Positions 14,342-23,296 of a DNA stretch of 64,000 bases are shown here, one piece after another. Position 1 is the stretch's first letter. Each line of letters starts with the position of its first letter. Source of the stretch: Diaminobutyricibacter sp. McL0608 (GTDB taxonomy: Bacteria; Actinomycetota; Actinomycetes; Actinomycetales; Microbacteriaceae); NCBI RefSeq assembly GCF_039613825.1, contig NZ_CP154826.1, positions 1,240,001-1,304,000 on the forward strand, in the 5' to 3' direction. A program made the position numbers and the translations under genes. The notes under the pieces were generated by a model. It made no database searches. It saw only the letters and a program-made list of their open reading frames with translations, and was not told the DNA's origin.

Positions 14342-15146
14342 CCGATTCGGCCGTATCAGCCTCTACGTCATCATCACGGTCGGGGCCTTGTTCATGCTCT
14401 TCCCGTTCGTGTGGACGGTGATCACGTCGGTCAGTCCGGGCGCAAGCCTGACGACAACCCCGCAGCTTCCCGCGCATCCGTCGCTCTCGCCCTATGCCGA
14501 GCTGTTCCAGCGGGTGCCGTTCGGCCAGGTCATCGTGAACAGCATCATCATCGCCGTCGCCGGGACGGTGCTGCAGCTGGTGACCAGCGCCCTCGCCGCC
14601 TACGTCTTCGCCCGCATGCCGTTCCGCGGTAGGGGAGCGATCTTCGTGGTCTATCTCGCGACAATGATGATCCCGTTCCAGGTGCTGATCGTGCCGCTGT
14701 TCGTCGAGATGAAGACACTCGGCCTGATCAACACCTACCTCGGCGCGATCCTCCCCACGATCGCGTCAGCGTTCGGCGTCTTCCTTCTGCGGCAGGCGAT
14801 GAGCACCGTCCCGTATGAGCTCGACCAGGCGGCGACGCTCGACGGCGCAGGACACTTCAGGGTCTTCTTCCAGATCATGCTGCCGCTCATCCGGCCCGCA
14901 CTCGCCACGCTCGCCGTCTTCGCCTTCCTCAACACCTGGAACAGCTTCCTCTGGCCGCTCATCATCCTGCGCGACCCGTTGATGCAGACGCTCCCCGTCG
15001 CGCTTTCGAGTCTGCAGGGACAGTACTCGACCCAATGGGATGTGCTCATGGCGGGCTCCGTCGTCAGCATCATCCCGATGTTCGCCCTCTACGTCTTCGC
15101 CCAGAAATACATCGTTCAGGGCGTCGCCGGCACCGGTCTCAAATGA
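14334..15146 (+). CDS. Carbohydrate ABC transporter permease (MalG-type)
   Basis: 270 residues and six membrane helices, with the first at about 12-32. The EAA-like loop reads ELDQAATLDGAGHFRVFFQI, with DQAA replacing EAA. The C-terminus YIVQGVAGTGLK is typical of MalG-type sugar permeases. The ATG overlaps the preceding permease gene by 8 bp, so the two are co-translated. It is the second half of the sugar importer. Confidence 0.93.
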   Translation: MRNRFGRISLYVIITVGALFMLFPFVWTVITSVSPGASLTTTPQLPAHPSLSPYAELFQRVPFGQVIVNSIIIAVAGTVLQLVTSALAAYVFARMPFRGRGAIFVVYLATMMIPFQVLIVPLFVEMKTLGLINTYLGAILPTIASAFGVFLLRQAMSTVPYELDQAATLDGAGHFRVFFQIMLPLIRPALATLAVFAFLNTWNSFLWPLIILRDPLMQTLPVALSSLQGQYSTQWDVLMAGSVVSIIPMFALYVFAQKYIVQGVAGTGLK

Positions 15147-15216
15147 CCGAGCCATTTCACAACAACAATCCGGCACCATCTACCAGGCACCACGCATCAA
15201 AGGAGATAGCACTCAC

Positions 15217-16458
15217 ATGAAGAAACAGCTCGTTGCGGCCGTTGCGGTCGCGGCATTCGCAGCAATCGGGATGACCGGCTGCAGCTCGTCAAGCGGTTCG
15301 GACGGCGGCAAGGTCAGCATCACGTACTCGAACTTCATCTCGAACGGGGGCAATGAGAAGAACCTGACGACGATCGTGGATGCGTTCGAGAAGGCGAACT
15401 CGAACATCACCGTCAAGGTCACCACCAGCGACTACGCGAACTACTTCACGAAGCTGCAGACCGACTTGGCTGCGGGCACCCAGGCCGACGTCTTCGACGT
15501 CGACACCGGCAGCTACGCGAACCTGCAGGCGGATGGGGTGCTCGCGCCGCTCTCGGGCGTCGACGGATCGAAGTATCGCACCTCCTTGCTCGACACCTAC
15601 AAGACCGATGGCAAGCAGTACGGCCTGCCGACCTCGTTCTCGAACGTCGTGCTCTTCTACAACAAGGCTCTGTTCGACAAGGCCGGCGTCTCGTACCCGA
15701 CCGATTCGTGGACGTGGACCGACGAGGAAGCCGCGGCGAAGAAGCTCACCGACAAGGCTGCAGGCGTCTGGGGTGATTTCCAGCCGATCACGTACAACGA
15801 ATTCTCGAAGGTGATCCAGCAGACCGGCGGTTCCTTCCTCACGAAGGACGGTAAGAAGGCGGCCTTCAACGATGCTGCCGGCGAGCGGGCTGCGACCTGG
15901 CTGGCAGGCAAGAGCGGCGTCACCATGCCGACCGCGGCTGCGGGTGCGAACACTCCGGACTTCGACTCCGGTCTGTTCAAGGTGGGCAAGCTGGCGATGT
16001 GGCACACCGGTATCTGGATGTTCAGCTCGCTCGGCACGCTGCCCTTCGGCTGGGATGTCGTAGTCGAGCCCGGTGACACCCAGAAGGCGAGCGCCACGTT
16101 CTCGAACGCGGTGGTCGTGTCGAACGACTCGAAGCAGAAGGAAGCCGCGCAGAAGTTCGCCGACTACCTGGCCAGCTCGAAGACGACGGTCGACGTGCGC
16201 CTCAAGTCGGGCTGGGAGCTTCCGACGGTCGCTGACGATTCCCTGCTTCAGCCGTACCTGACTGCGGGGGCTCCGGCAAACCGCCAGGCAGTGTTCGACT
16301 CGTTGAAGAAGGTCGCCGTCGCGCCGAACCTCGGCCCGAACTCGCAGAAGATCCAGGACACCATCACCAACGCGCTCGGCGAGGTCGCGGCCGGTCGTCA
16401 GTCGGCATCGGATGCGCTGAAAGCGTCATCGTCGCAGGTCGACGGACTGCTGAAGTAA
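15217..16458 (+). CDS. Sugar ABC transporter substrate-binding lipoprotein
   Basis: 413 residues. The signal peptide MKKQLVAAVAVAAFAAIG ends in the lipobox MTGC, so Cys22 is lipidated and the protein is tethered outside the membrane. The rest is a family 1 extracellular solute-binding fold with aromatic residues for stacking sugars (WTWTDEE, GIWMFSS). It feeds the two permeases upstream. Given the GH15 and GH31 genes behind it, alpha-1,6-linked gluco-oligosaccharides such as isomaltose are the likely ligand. Start at 15217 is fixed by AAAGGAGA and the signal peptide. A hairpin follows the stop. Confidence 0.93.
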   Translation: MKKQLVAAVAVAAFAAIGMTGCSSSSGSDGGKVSITYSNFISNGGNEKNLTTIVDAFEKANSNITVKVTTSDYANYFTKLQTDLAAGTQADVFDVDTGSYANLQADGVLAPLSGVDGSKYRTSLLDTYKTDGKQYGLPTSFSNVVLFYNKALFDKAGVSYPTDSWTWTDEEAAAKKLTDKAAGVWGDFQPITYNEFSKVIQQTGGSFLTKDGKKAAFNDAAGERAATWLAGKSGVTMPTAAAGANTPDFDSGLFKVGKLAMWHTGIWMFSSLGTLPFGWDVVVEPGDTQKASATFSNAVVVSNDSKQKEAAQKFADYLASSKTTVDVRLKSGWELPTVADDSLLQPYLTAGAPANRQAVFDSLKKVAVAPNLGPNSQKIQDTITNALGEVAAGRQSASDALKASSSQVDGLLK

Positions 16459-16472
16459 CGCCGACGATCACA

Positions 16473-16504
16473 GTCCGTGGTCCGGCTTCGGCCGGGCCAC
16501 GGAC
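16473..16504 (+). terminator. UUCG hairpin after binding-protein gene (attenuator)
   Basis: Arms GTCCGTGGTCCGGC and GCCGGGCCACGGAC (14 bp, one G-T pair) enclose a TTCG tetraloop. It lies between the binding-protein and GH15 genes of one operon. It probably ends or stabilises part of the transcript, so more binding protein than hydrolase is made. Confidence 0.7.
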
Positions 16505-16527
16505 GCTTCTCCACCTGAAAGGCCCCG

Positions 16528-17706
16528 ATGCCCTCCCTGTCCATTCCCCGGCCGATCGACCTTTCGGTCCTCGCGCCAGACATCGAGACTCTCGTCCGTT
16601 CGAGTCACCACCTGATCGTGGAACTGCAGACCCCGGAAGGCGCATATCCGGCCAGCCCGACATTCTCGGCCTACGAGGGGTATTGCTGGTTTCGTGATGG
16701 AGCCTTCATTGCCGACGCCGTATCGGCCTACGGCGACGAAGCGTCGGCGACAGCGTTCTTCGACTGGTGTTCACGAGTGATCGTCGGGCGTCAGGACCAG
16801 ATTAGGTGGATCGTCGCGGAGACGCGTGCGGGCCGGCCGCCGACGGGTGATCGGATGCTCCCGGCACGGTTCACGTTCGCCGGCGGCGACGGGGTGGACG
16901 ACTGGTGGGACTTCCAGCTCGACGGGTACGGAACCTGGCTGTGGGCGCTCACTGCTCATGTCGAGCGATTCGGCCTGGATCCGGATCGGTGGAGCCTGGC
17001 GGTTCAGCTCACGGTCGACTACCTGCTCTCGTCCTGGTCCCGACCGTGTTACGACTGGTGGGAGGAGCACAGCGAGTCCGTGCACGTGTCGACGCTGGCG
17101 TGCGTGGCGGCAGGTCTCTCGGCAGTCAGGTCAGGAGGACTCGTCGACGCCGAACGTGTCGAGGCGCTCGAACGATGCGTCGGCGAGATCCGTGAGCTCA
17201 TCACCGAGCGCGGCGTCCGCGACGGTCACCTGGTCAAATGGCTCGACGACGATGCCATGGACGGAAGCCTCGCCGCCGCCGTAGCGCCGCTCGGTGTGGT
17301 CGGTGAATCCAGCGCACTCGCGATCGGAACGCTCGACGCGATCGAACGCCGTCTCACGGTCGACGGAGGTGTGCATCGCTACCTGGGCGATACATTCTTC
17401 GGCGGCGGGCAGTGGCCGCTGCTCAGTTGTTTCCTCGGGCTGGCCCAGCTGTCGGCCGGACGACCTGAGCGCGCCCGCGAACTCCTGGAGTGGGCGGCGT
17501 CGACGGCGAACGCCGAGCTCGAAGTCCCCGAGCAGGTCGACCACCACCTCATTTCTCCGGGAATGAAACAGGAATGGCTGGAGCGCTGGGGCCCCGTTGC
17601 GACGCCCCTTCTGTGGAGCCACGCGATGATCATTCGTCTCGCCGTGCAGCTCGCCACCGACGGCCACCCATCAGACCTCGCACGACCGGAAGGAACCACC
17701 CGATGA
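16528..17706 (+). CDS. GH15 family glycoside hydrolase, probable isomaltose glucohydrolase
   Basis: 392 residues forming a single (alpha/alpha)6 barrel without the N-terminal domain of longer glucoamylases. GH15 landmarks are YCWFRDGAF (about 52-60), FQLDGYGTWLWAL (about 129-141), WWEEHSESVHVST (177-189) and GQWPLLSCF (about 294-302). The WWEE glutamate (E179 or E180) fits the general acid, and E335 in VPEQ fits the general base. Both positions agree with what I recall of the Kribbella isomaltose glucohydrolase. It probably releases beta-glucose from isomaltose in the cytosol, as no signal peptide is present. It overlaps the GH31 gene by 4 bp. Confidence 0.85.
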   Translation: MPSLSIPRPIDLSVLAPDIETLVRSSHHLIVELQTPEGAYPASPTFSAYEGYCWFRDGAFIADAVSAYGDEASATAFFDWCSRVIVGRQDQIRWIVAETRAGRPPTGDRMLPARFTFAGGDGVDDWWDFQLDGYGTWLWALTAHVERFGLDPDRWSLAVQLTVDYLLSSWSRPCYDWWEEHSESVHVSTLACVAAGLSAVRSGGLVDAERVEALERCVGEIRELITERGVRDGHLVKWLDDDAMDGSLAAAVAPLGVVGESSALAIGTLDAIERRLTVDGGVHRYLGDTFFGGGQWPLLSCFLGLAQLSAGRPERARELLEWAASTANAELEVPEQVDHHLISPGMKQEWLERWGPVATPLLWSHAMIIRLAVQLATDGHPSDLARPEGTTR

Positions 17707-19958
17707 TCCGCCACCGCCCGCTCGGCTCCGGCCATCCGTACTCGATCGACACCGAACAGCGTTCCCCGGTCGTGCCAGAGGTAGGCGACCGGGTCACACT
17801 CGGCGTCCGCACGAGCGGCCCCGTCGAGGCGGTGACCTGCGAGCTGATCTGGTTGGGCGACGACGGCGCGTCGAGCTCGGATGTGCTGGAGCTACGGCCG
17901 GTCGCTCACTCGTCACGCGGCAAGACGATCGACGGAGGACACCTCGCGTCGGCTCAGGCGCGCCTGGCGAGGGCATCGGGAGGCTGGCAGACGACGATCG
18001 ACGAGGCCGCGGCGGGCGGGCGCTATCGCTACCGCTTCACCGGCACGAGGACCGACGGTCGCCAGGAACGTACGCGCTGGTTCGAGTTCCGGGCCGCAAG
18101 CTGGCGCCCGGCGGACACCGCGGTCACGCACCACGGATCCTCGCGAATCGTGCCGGGCTCTGTCTCGGTCCTGGATGACGGCGAGCGCTCGGTGCGCATC
18201 CGGTTCTCCATGCCGCTCGGAGCGAACGAGCACATCACCGGACTCGGCGAGCGATTCGATGCCCTCGATCATCGTGGGTCGAGCGTCGACTCCGTCGTGT
18301 TCGAGCAGTACAAGAACCAGGGCGCAGAACGCAAGACCTACCTGCCCATGCCGTTCGCGCACGTGGTCGGCGGCGACGGCTGGGGATTCCACATCCAGAC
18401 CTCGCGCCGGTGCTGGTTCGACTTCGGGAGGTCCGAGGCCGGGACGATCCTCGTCGAGGCCGAACTGGATGCGCCTTCCGACGTCGAAGCGGTACCCGAC
18501 GGACTTCTCGTGGTGCGATTCTTCGAAGGGGACCCGACGGCCGTCCTCCGCGGCTTCCTTGAGAATGCGGGTTCGGCGCGTGAGCTTCCGTCCTGGGTGT
18601 TCCGACTCTGGGCCAGCGGCAACGAATGGAACACCCAGGCCGAGGTGATGCGGCAGATGGATCTTCATCGCGACCACGGCGTCCCGGTCGGATCCGTAGT
18701 GATCGAGGCGTGGAGCGACGAGAGCACGTTCACCGCGTTCCGCGACGCCCGCTATGGCGTGACGGCGGACGGTTCCCCACATCGCCTCGGCGATTTCGAC
18801 TTCCCCGCGGACGGAGCGTGGCCCGACCCCAAGGGGATGGTCGACGAACTCCACGACCGTGACGTCAGAGTGCACCTCTGGCAGATTCCGCTGATCAAGA
18901 TGCGGCCTCACCCCGCCGACCAGACGCAGGCGGATGCCGCAGCGGCGATCCGCGATGACGTCCTGATCCGTGAGCTCGCGCCGGACGGCACACTCAGGCC
19001 GTACCGGAACCGCGGCTGGTGGTTCCCCCTCGGTCTCATGCCAGATCTCACTGATGAGCGCGCTGCTCGATGGTGGACGGACAAACGGCGCTACCTCGTC
19101 GAGGAGATCGGGATCGACGGTTTCAAGACCGACGGTGGCGAGCACGCCTGGGGGAGTGACCTGGTGTACCTCGACGGACGGATGGGTGATGAGAAGAACA
19201 ACACGTTCCCGGTCGCGTATGCGAAAGCGTACGGTGACCTCCTCGAATCCGCCGGAAAGGCGCCGGTGACGTTCAGCCGAGCCGGCTTCACCGGTTCGCA
19301 GAGCCACGGCGCGTTCTGGGCAGGCGACGAGAACTCGACCTGGCAGGCGTTTCGCTGGTCGATGCTCGCGGGGCTGTCAGCAGCGGCAAGCGGGATCGTC
19401 TACTGGGGCTGGGACCTCGCCGGTTTCTCGGGCGATGTTCCGGATGCGGAGCTCTACCTTCGCGCCGCGGCCGCATCGGCTTTCGTGCCGATCATGCAAT
19501 ATCACTCGGAGTTCAACCATCACCGGACTCCGTCTCGCGACCGTACGCCCTGGAATATTGCAGAGCGCAGCGGCGACCCGGCCGTACTCGACGTGTTCCG
19601 CGAGTACGCCGAACTCCGTGAGCGGCTCATCCCGTATCTCGTGGAACAGGCCGCAGTGACGATCGCCACTGCGCGCCCGCTGATGCGACCGCTGTATTTC
19701 GATGACCCTGGACTCGAAGGCGTGTGGGATGCGCAGCCCCAGTGGATGCTCGGCGACGACCTGCTCATCGCCCCCGTCCTCGAGGCCGGCGCAACATCCT
19801 GGCCGGTGCTCCTTCCGGATGGGTCATGGGAAAACGCGTGGACCGGCGAGCTCGTCGAGGGCCCGGGCACCGTCGACGTGGAGGCGCCGGTCGACCGGAT
19901 CCCCGTCTTCATCCGCGCCGGCGCCGCCGAACGGCTGCTCGCCGTCTTCGGCCGCTGA
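17703..19958 (+). CDS. GH31 family alpha-glycosidase
   Basis: 751 residues. An N-terminal beta-sandwich (to about 270) precedes the TIM barrel. The nucleophile is Asp477 in GFKTDGGEHAW and the acid/base is Asp542 in WAGDENSTW. GH31 enzymes retain configuration and cleave alpha-glucosidic bonds; in this operon alpha-1,6-glucosides are likely, but alpha-xylosides or others are not excluded. There is no signal peptide, so it acts on imported sugar. The ATG overlaps the GH15 stop. The frame continues open upstream into GH15, but the homology starts near 17703. Confidence 0.9.
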   Translation: MIRHRPLGSGHPYSIDTEQRSPVVPEVGDRVTLGVRTSGPVEAVTCELIWLGDDGASSSDVLELRPVAHSSRGKTIDGGHLASAQARLARASGGWQTTIDEAAAGGRYRYRFTGTRTDGRQERTRWFEFRAASWRPADTAVTHHGSSRIVPGSVSVLDDGERSVRIRFSMPLGANEHITGLGERFDALDHRGSSVDSVVFEQYKNQGAERKTYLPMPFAHVVGGDGWGFHIQTSRRCWFDFGRSEAGTILVEAELDAPSDVEAVPDGLLVVRFFEGDPTAVLRGFLENAGSARELPSWVFRLWASGNEWNTQAEVMRQMDLHRDHGVPVGSVVIEAWSDESTFTAFRDARYGVTADGSPHRLGDFDFPADGAWPDPKGMVDELHDRDVRVHLWQIPLIKMRPHPADQTQADAAAAIRDDVLIRELAPDGTLRPYRNRGWWFPLGLMPDLTDERAARWWTDKRRYLVEEIGIDGFKTDGGEHAWGSDLVYLDGRMGDEKNNTFPVAYAKAYGDLLESAGKAPVTFSRAGFTGSQSHGAFWAGDENSTWQAFRWSMLAGLSAAASGIVYWGWDLAGFSGDVPDAELYLRAAAASAFVPIMQYHSEFNHHRTPSRDRTPWNIAERSGDPAVLDVFREYAELRERLIPYLVEQAAVTIATARPLMRPLYFDDPGLEGVWDAQPQWMLGDDLLIAPVLEAGATSWPVLLPDGSWENAWTGELVEGPGTVDVEAPVDRIPVFIRAGAAERLLAVFGR

Positions 19959-20015
19959 GTGCGGGCGGGCTCGCGTGTACTCTCGCGAGTTCGCGCGGGC
20001 TCGCGCGCCGAGAGC

Positions 20016-20393
20016 TCAGCGGGCGGCGAGGGCGGCGTCGACCTCGGCGATGCGCAGGTCGACGATCCGGCGGATGGTCGACTCGGACAACGGACGCGCG
20101 GGATCGAAATGGAGTGTCGCGCCACTCAGTGAGCCCTCGTCGAGCGACCCTGCGAGCGCTTTCGCGGCGGGGGGACTCATGAGCAGCAGGCTGCATTCCT
20201 TGGAAGCGGCACTCAGCCCGACGAGTCCTTTGCCGCGGTACTTGAAGATGGGCACGCGGTAGCTGATCACCTGGTCGACATCGGGGATCGCCGCCACGAG
20301 CCGCTCGCGCACGAGCCGGAGTGCCGCGCCGAACGGCTCGGGCATCTTCTCGAGGTACTCGTCGACAGTTGCCGCTTCGATTCCGCGTGCCAT
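20016..20393 (-). CDS. DUF1801 (YdhG-like) protein
   Basis: 125 residues. The sequence TVDEYLEKMPE...LRLVRERLVAAIPDVDQVISYRVPIF has the conserved pattern of DUF1801, with the invariant aromatic and Gly-Lys segment FKYRGKGLVG. The family is small, cytosolic and uncharacterised, related to frataxin-fold proteins. The ATG at 20393 is preceded by AAGGGGA, so it is preferred over the in-frame ATG at 20426. A large nested palindrome lies 80-145 bp upstream. Confidence 0.82.
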   Translation of the reverse strand: MARGIEAATVDEYLEKMPEPFGAALRLVRERLVAAIPDVDQVISYRVPIFKYRGKGLVGLSAASKECSLLLMSPPAAKALAGSLDEGSLSGATLHFDPARPLSESTIRRIVDLRIAEVDAALAAR

Positions 20394-20474
20394 GTGATCC
20401 CCTTCAGGCCGTCGCGAGCGTGCCATCGCACATCGTGAGCATCCGATCGCCCGTCGCGAGCTGCCATCGCCTCA

Positions 20475-20536
20475 CCGCACTAGTTTCGCGCCGGCGCACT
20501 AGTACAAACTAGTGCGCTCGATCACAACTAGTGCGG
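20475..20536. promoter_or_regulatory. Nested symmetrical palindrome with four ACTAGT sites
   Basis: The core GCGCACTAGT-ACAA-ACTAGTGCGC (20494-20517) has perfect 10-bp arms. It is flanked by an outer pair, CCGCACTAGT (20475-20484) and ACTAGTGCGG (20527-20536), also perfect inverted copies. The gaps on the two sides are both exactly 9 bp. It lies between the leftward MFS gene, which ends at 20587, and the DUF1801 gene start at 20393. This looks like a two-dimer operator or a cruciform, more than a plain terminator. Confidence 0.7.
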
Positions 20537-20538
20537 CT

Positions 20539-20577
20539 GCACGCTGGCGGCCGCACGCTGGCAGGCCCGCACGCTGG
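20539..20577. repeat. Three short direct repeats GCACGCTGG
   Basis: Copies begin at 20539, 20553 and 20569, each followed by C or G, directly after the nested palindrome and before the MFS stop codon at 20587. Spacing is 14 and 16 bp. No function is evident. Confidence 0.6.
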
Positions 20578-20586
20578 GCGGCGCGC

Positions 20587-22095
20587 TCAGTGCGCGAACG
20601 CGAGATCCACAGGCACGTCGGCCGGCTTGCGGATGAAGAACGAACCCACCACGCCGAATACCGAGATGATCGCGCCGGCGAGGAATGCCATGCGCACACC
20701 GCCCGCAGCTGCAGCGTCGGCCGAAGCGCCACCGGCGACCAGGGCGGCCGTCTGCGCCGACATGATCGCGACGAAGAGCGCCGTTCCTGCGGCTCCCGCG
20801 ACCTGCTGGATCGTTCCGACGAGAGCGCTGGCGTGTGAGTACAGGTGCGGCGTGACCGCACCGAGCCCGGCGGTGAACAGCGGCGTGAACATCAGGGCGA
20901 GGCCGATGCTGAGCACGACATGGGCCGCGAGCAGCAGGTACGGCGACGTGTCCTCCGTCACCATCGTGAGCGTCCACATCACGGCGCTCACCAGGATCGA
21001 ACCGGGAACGACGAGCACCGTCGGCCCGAACCGGTCGTACATGCGGCCGACGAACGGAGCGAGCAAGCCCATGATCAGGCCACCCGGAAGGAGGAGCAGT
21101 CCCGTCGCGAGTGGTTCGAGGTGAAGGACCTCCTGCAGGTAGATCGGCAGCACGATGATGGTGCCGAAGAGCGACGCCGTGCTGATCGCCATCAGAACGA
21201 TCGCGACGGTGAAGATCGGGAACCGGAACGTGCGCAGGTCGAGGAGTGCTCGATCTTTGCGCTGGAGCAGGAGCTGTCGGGCGATGAACGACGCGAGCGC
21301 GATGACTCCGACGCCGAGCGACACCCACATCGGAACATTCACGCCGGCGATCTCGCCGGGCACCGGACCGACCTGCCCGATCTGCGTGAGGCCGTAGATG
21401 AGCCCGCCGAAACCGAACGCCGACAGGATGACCGAGAAGACGTCGATCGGCACTTTCTCTGGCTCGCTCACGTTCTCGACACGGCGGATGCCGATCAGCA
21501 GCATGACGAGCGCGATCGGGAGCACGATGATGAAGATCCAGCGCCACGACAGCGAGTTGAGGATGATACCGGCGATCGTCGGACCGATCGCGGGAGCGAC
21601 GGAGATGACGATCGACACGTTGCCCATCGTTCGCCCGCGCTTCGCCGCCGGAACCAGCGTCATCAGGGTCGTCATGAGCAGCGGCAGCATGATCGCCGTG
21701 CCTGACGCCTGGATCACGCGAGCGACAAGGAGGATCCCGAAGCCCGGCGCGAGTGCGGCGGTCAGCGTGCCGAGCGAGAACAGGGACATCGCGGCGATGA
21801 AGATCGGCCGTGTGTTGAACCGCTGCAACAGGAAGCCGGTGATGGGGATCACGACGGCCATCGTGAGCATGAACGCCGTCGACAGCCACTGGGCCGCGAT
21901 CGCGGTGATCTGCAGGTCGACCATCAGCTTGCGGATCGCCACGCTCATGATCGTCTCGTTGAGGATGACGACGAAGGTCGCGGCGAGCAGCAGCCAGATC
22001 ACCCGGTTGTTGCGCGCGGTGTGATCGTGTGGGGCAGCCGGTGCGTCGTCGATCACATCGACGGAAGAGGCGTCTTTCTCAGTCACGCGTTCCAC
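20587..22095 (-). CDS. MFS drug exporter, DHA2 family (EmrB/QacA type)
   Basis: 502 residues with 14 predicted membrane helices, the DHA2 count. Antiporter motif C is GNVSIVISVAPAIGPTIAG (about helix 5). The early D/E-bearing motif in helix 1, FVVILNETIMSVAIRKL, replaces the usual LDxTIVNVALP. It should exchange protons for drugs or other hydrophobic compounds across the cytoplasmic membrane. Start is GTG at 22095; a second GTG lies three codons in. No regulator adjoins it, though the palindrome downstream could serve one. Confidence 0.9.
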   Translation of the reverse strand: MERVTEKDASSVDVIDDAPAAPHDHTARNNRVIWLLLAATFVVILNETIMSVAIRKLMVDLQITAIAAQWLSTAFMLTMAVVIPITGFLLQRFNTRPIFIAAMSLFSLGTLTAALAPGFGILLVARVIQASGTAIMLPLLMTTLMTLVPAAKRGRTMGNVSIVISVAPAIGPTIAGIILNSLSWRWIFIIVLPIALVMLLIGIRRVENVSEPEKVPIDVFSVILSAFGFGGLIYGLTQIGQVGPVPGEIAGVNVPMWVSLGVGVIALASFIARQLLLQRKDRALLDLRTFRFPIFTVAIVLMAISTASLFGTIIVLPIYLQEVLHLEPLATGLLLLPGGLIMGLLAPFVGRMYDRFGPTVLVVPGSILVSAVMWTLTMVTEDTSPYLLLAAHVVLSIGLALMFTPLFTAGLGAVTPHLYSHASALVGTIQQVAGAAGTALFVAIMSAQTAALVAGGASADAAAAGGVRMAFLAGAIISVFGVVGSFFIRKPADVPVDLAFAH

Positions 22096-22153
22096 AGTAT
22101 CGACAGCCGCCGACAGAGATCGTTGCCGTCAGGTTAACTCTTGCGATGTTCAC

Positions 22154-23296
22154 TCACTGCGTAATCGCGGCGACCGTCTCGACGGCCTCGCCCACCGCAT
22201 CCGCCACCGCAGCGAGCTCGGGTGCGCCGACCTCCGGACCCCAGGAGAACCTCACTGCTGTCTGCGCGATCTCCTCCTCGAACCTGAGCGCGAGAAGCAC
22301 GTGAGACGCCTCACCACTGCCTGCAGCGCATGCGGAGCCGCTCGAGCTGACGATCCCGCGCCGTTCCAGTTCGAGCAGAACGCTCTCGCCGCTGGTGCCG
22401 GGGAAGACGAACGACGCCGACGCGGGAAGACGGCGGACTGGATGCCCGGTCAGCGCCGCCTGCGGCACCCGGGCGAGCACCGCGGTCACGAACGCATCCC
22501 GTGCCGCAGCGGTAGTCTCGGCCCTCGAGTGCCGACCGTCCTCACCCAAGCGGATGGCCGCCGCCAGTCCGACCGCGCCCGCCACGTTCTCAGTGCCGGA
22601 TCGCCGACCGCGTTCCTGGCCTCCGCCGTGGATGACCGGCTCGACCGGGATGCGCCCACGCACGAACAGAGCACCGATCCCTTTCGGCGCGCCCAGCTTG
22701 TGTCCTGAAATGCTGAGCGCGTCGACGCCGAGGGCCGCGCTGCCGAGATCGAGCCAGCCCGCAGCCTGGACCGCATCCGTGTGGAAAGGGATTCGGCGCT
22801 CGTGCGCGATCGCGGCGAGTTCGGCCACCGGCTGCACCGTTCCGATCTCGTTGTTCGCGAGCATGACCGTCGCGAGCGTCGTGTCTTCACGCAGCGCCGC
22901 GGCGAAGTCCGAGGGATCGACGAGTCCGGTCCCGTCCACGTCGACGAAGGTCACCTCGAAACCGTGGAGGCGCCTCAGATAGTCCACGGATTCGAGCACG
23001 GCCTCGTGCTCGATCGGGGTCGTGACGATGTGCCGGCCGCGCGGTGTGGCGAGTGCGATCCCTTTCACGGCGAGGTTGTCCGCCTCGGTGCCGCCCGACG
23101 TGAAGACGACATCCGAAGGGCGACAGCCGAGCCACTCTGCGACGGTCGCGCGCGCATCCGCCAGTGCGCGTGCCGCAGATTCGCCGACCGTGTGGTGGCT
23201 CGACGGATTGCCGAAGTCACCCGTCAGATACGGCCACATGGCCTCGAGGACTTCGCGCCGGACCGCGCTCGTCGCCGCCGCATCCAGGTAGATCAC
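22154..23296 (-). CDS. nifS: Cysteine desulfurase (NifS/IscS-like) of the nad operon
   Basis: 380 residues of fold-type I PLP enzyme. The PLP lysine is in SGHKLGAPKG, the PLP-stacking His in IEHEAVL, and the catalytic Cys in SSGSACAAGS. It removes sulfur from cysteine and passes it on as persulfide. It is the last gene of nrtR-nadA-nadB-nadC-nifS, overlapping nadC by 4 bp. Its probable job is to supply the 4Fe-4S cluster of NadA, as known for nad-linked NifS proteins in other bacteria; a role in general Fe-S or tRNA thiolation is also possible. Confidence 0.92.
   Translation of the reverse strand: MIYLDAAATSAVRREVLEAMWPYLTGDFGNPSSHHTVGESAARALADARATVAEWLGCRPSDVVFTSGGTEADNLAVKGIALATPRGRHIVTTPIEHEAVLESVDYLRRLHGFEVTFVDVDGTGLVDPSDFAAALREDTTLATVMLANNEIGTVQPVAELAAIAHERRIPFHTDAVQAAGWLDLGSAALGVDALSISGHKLGAPKGIGALFVRGRIPVEPVIHGGGQERGRRSGTENVAGAVGLAAAIRLGEDGRHSRAETTAAARDAFVTAVLARVPQAALTGHPVRRLPASASFVFPGTSGESVLLELERRGIVSSSGSACAAGSGEASHVLLALRFEEEIAQTAVRFSWGPEVGAPELAAVADAVGEAVETVAAITQ

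Noticed and set aside
19969-20010. Terminator after GH31 from CTCGCG/CGCGAG repeats
   Set aside because: Arms are short and several alternative pairings exist; no single stable hairpin could be chosen.
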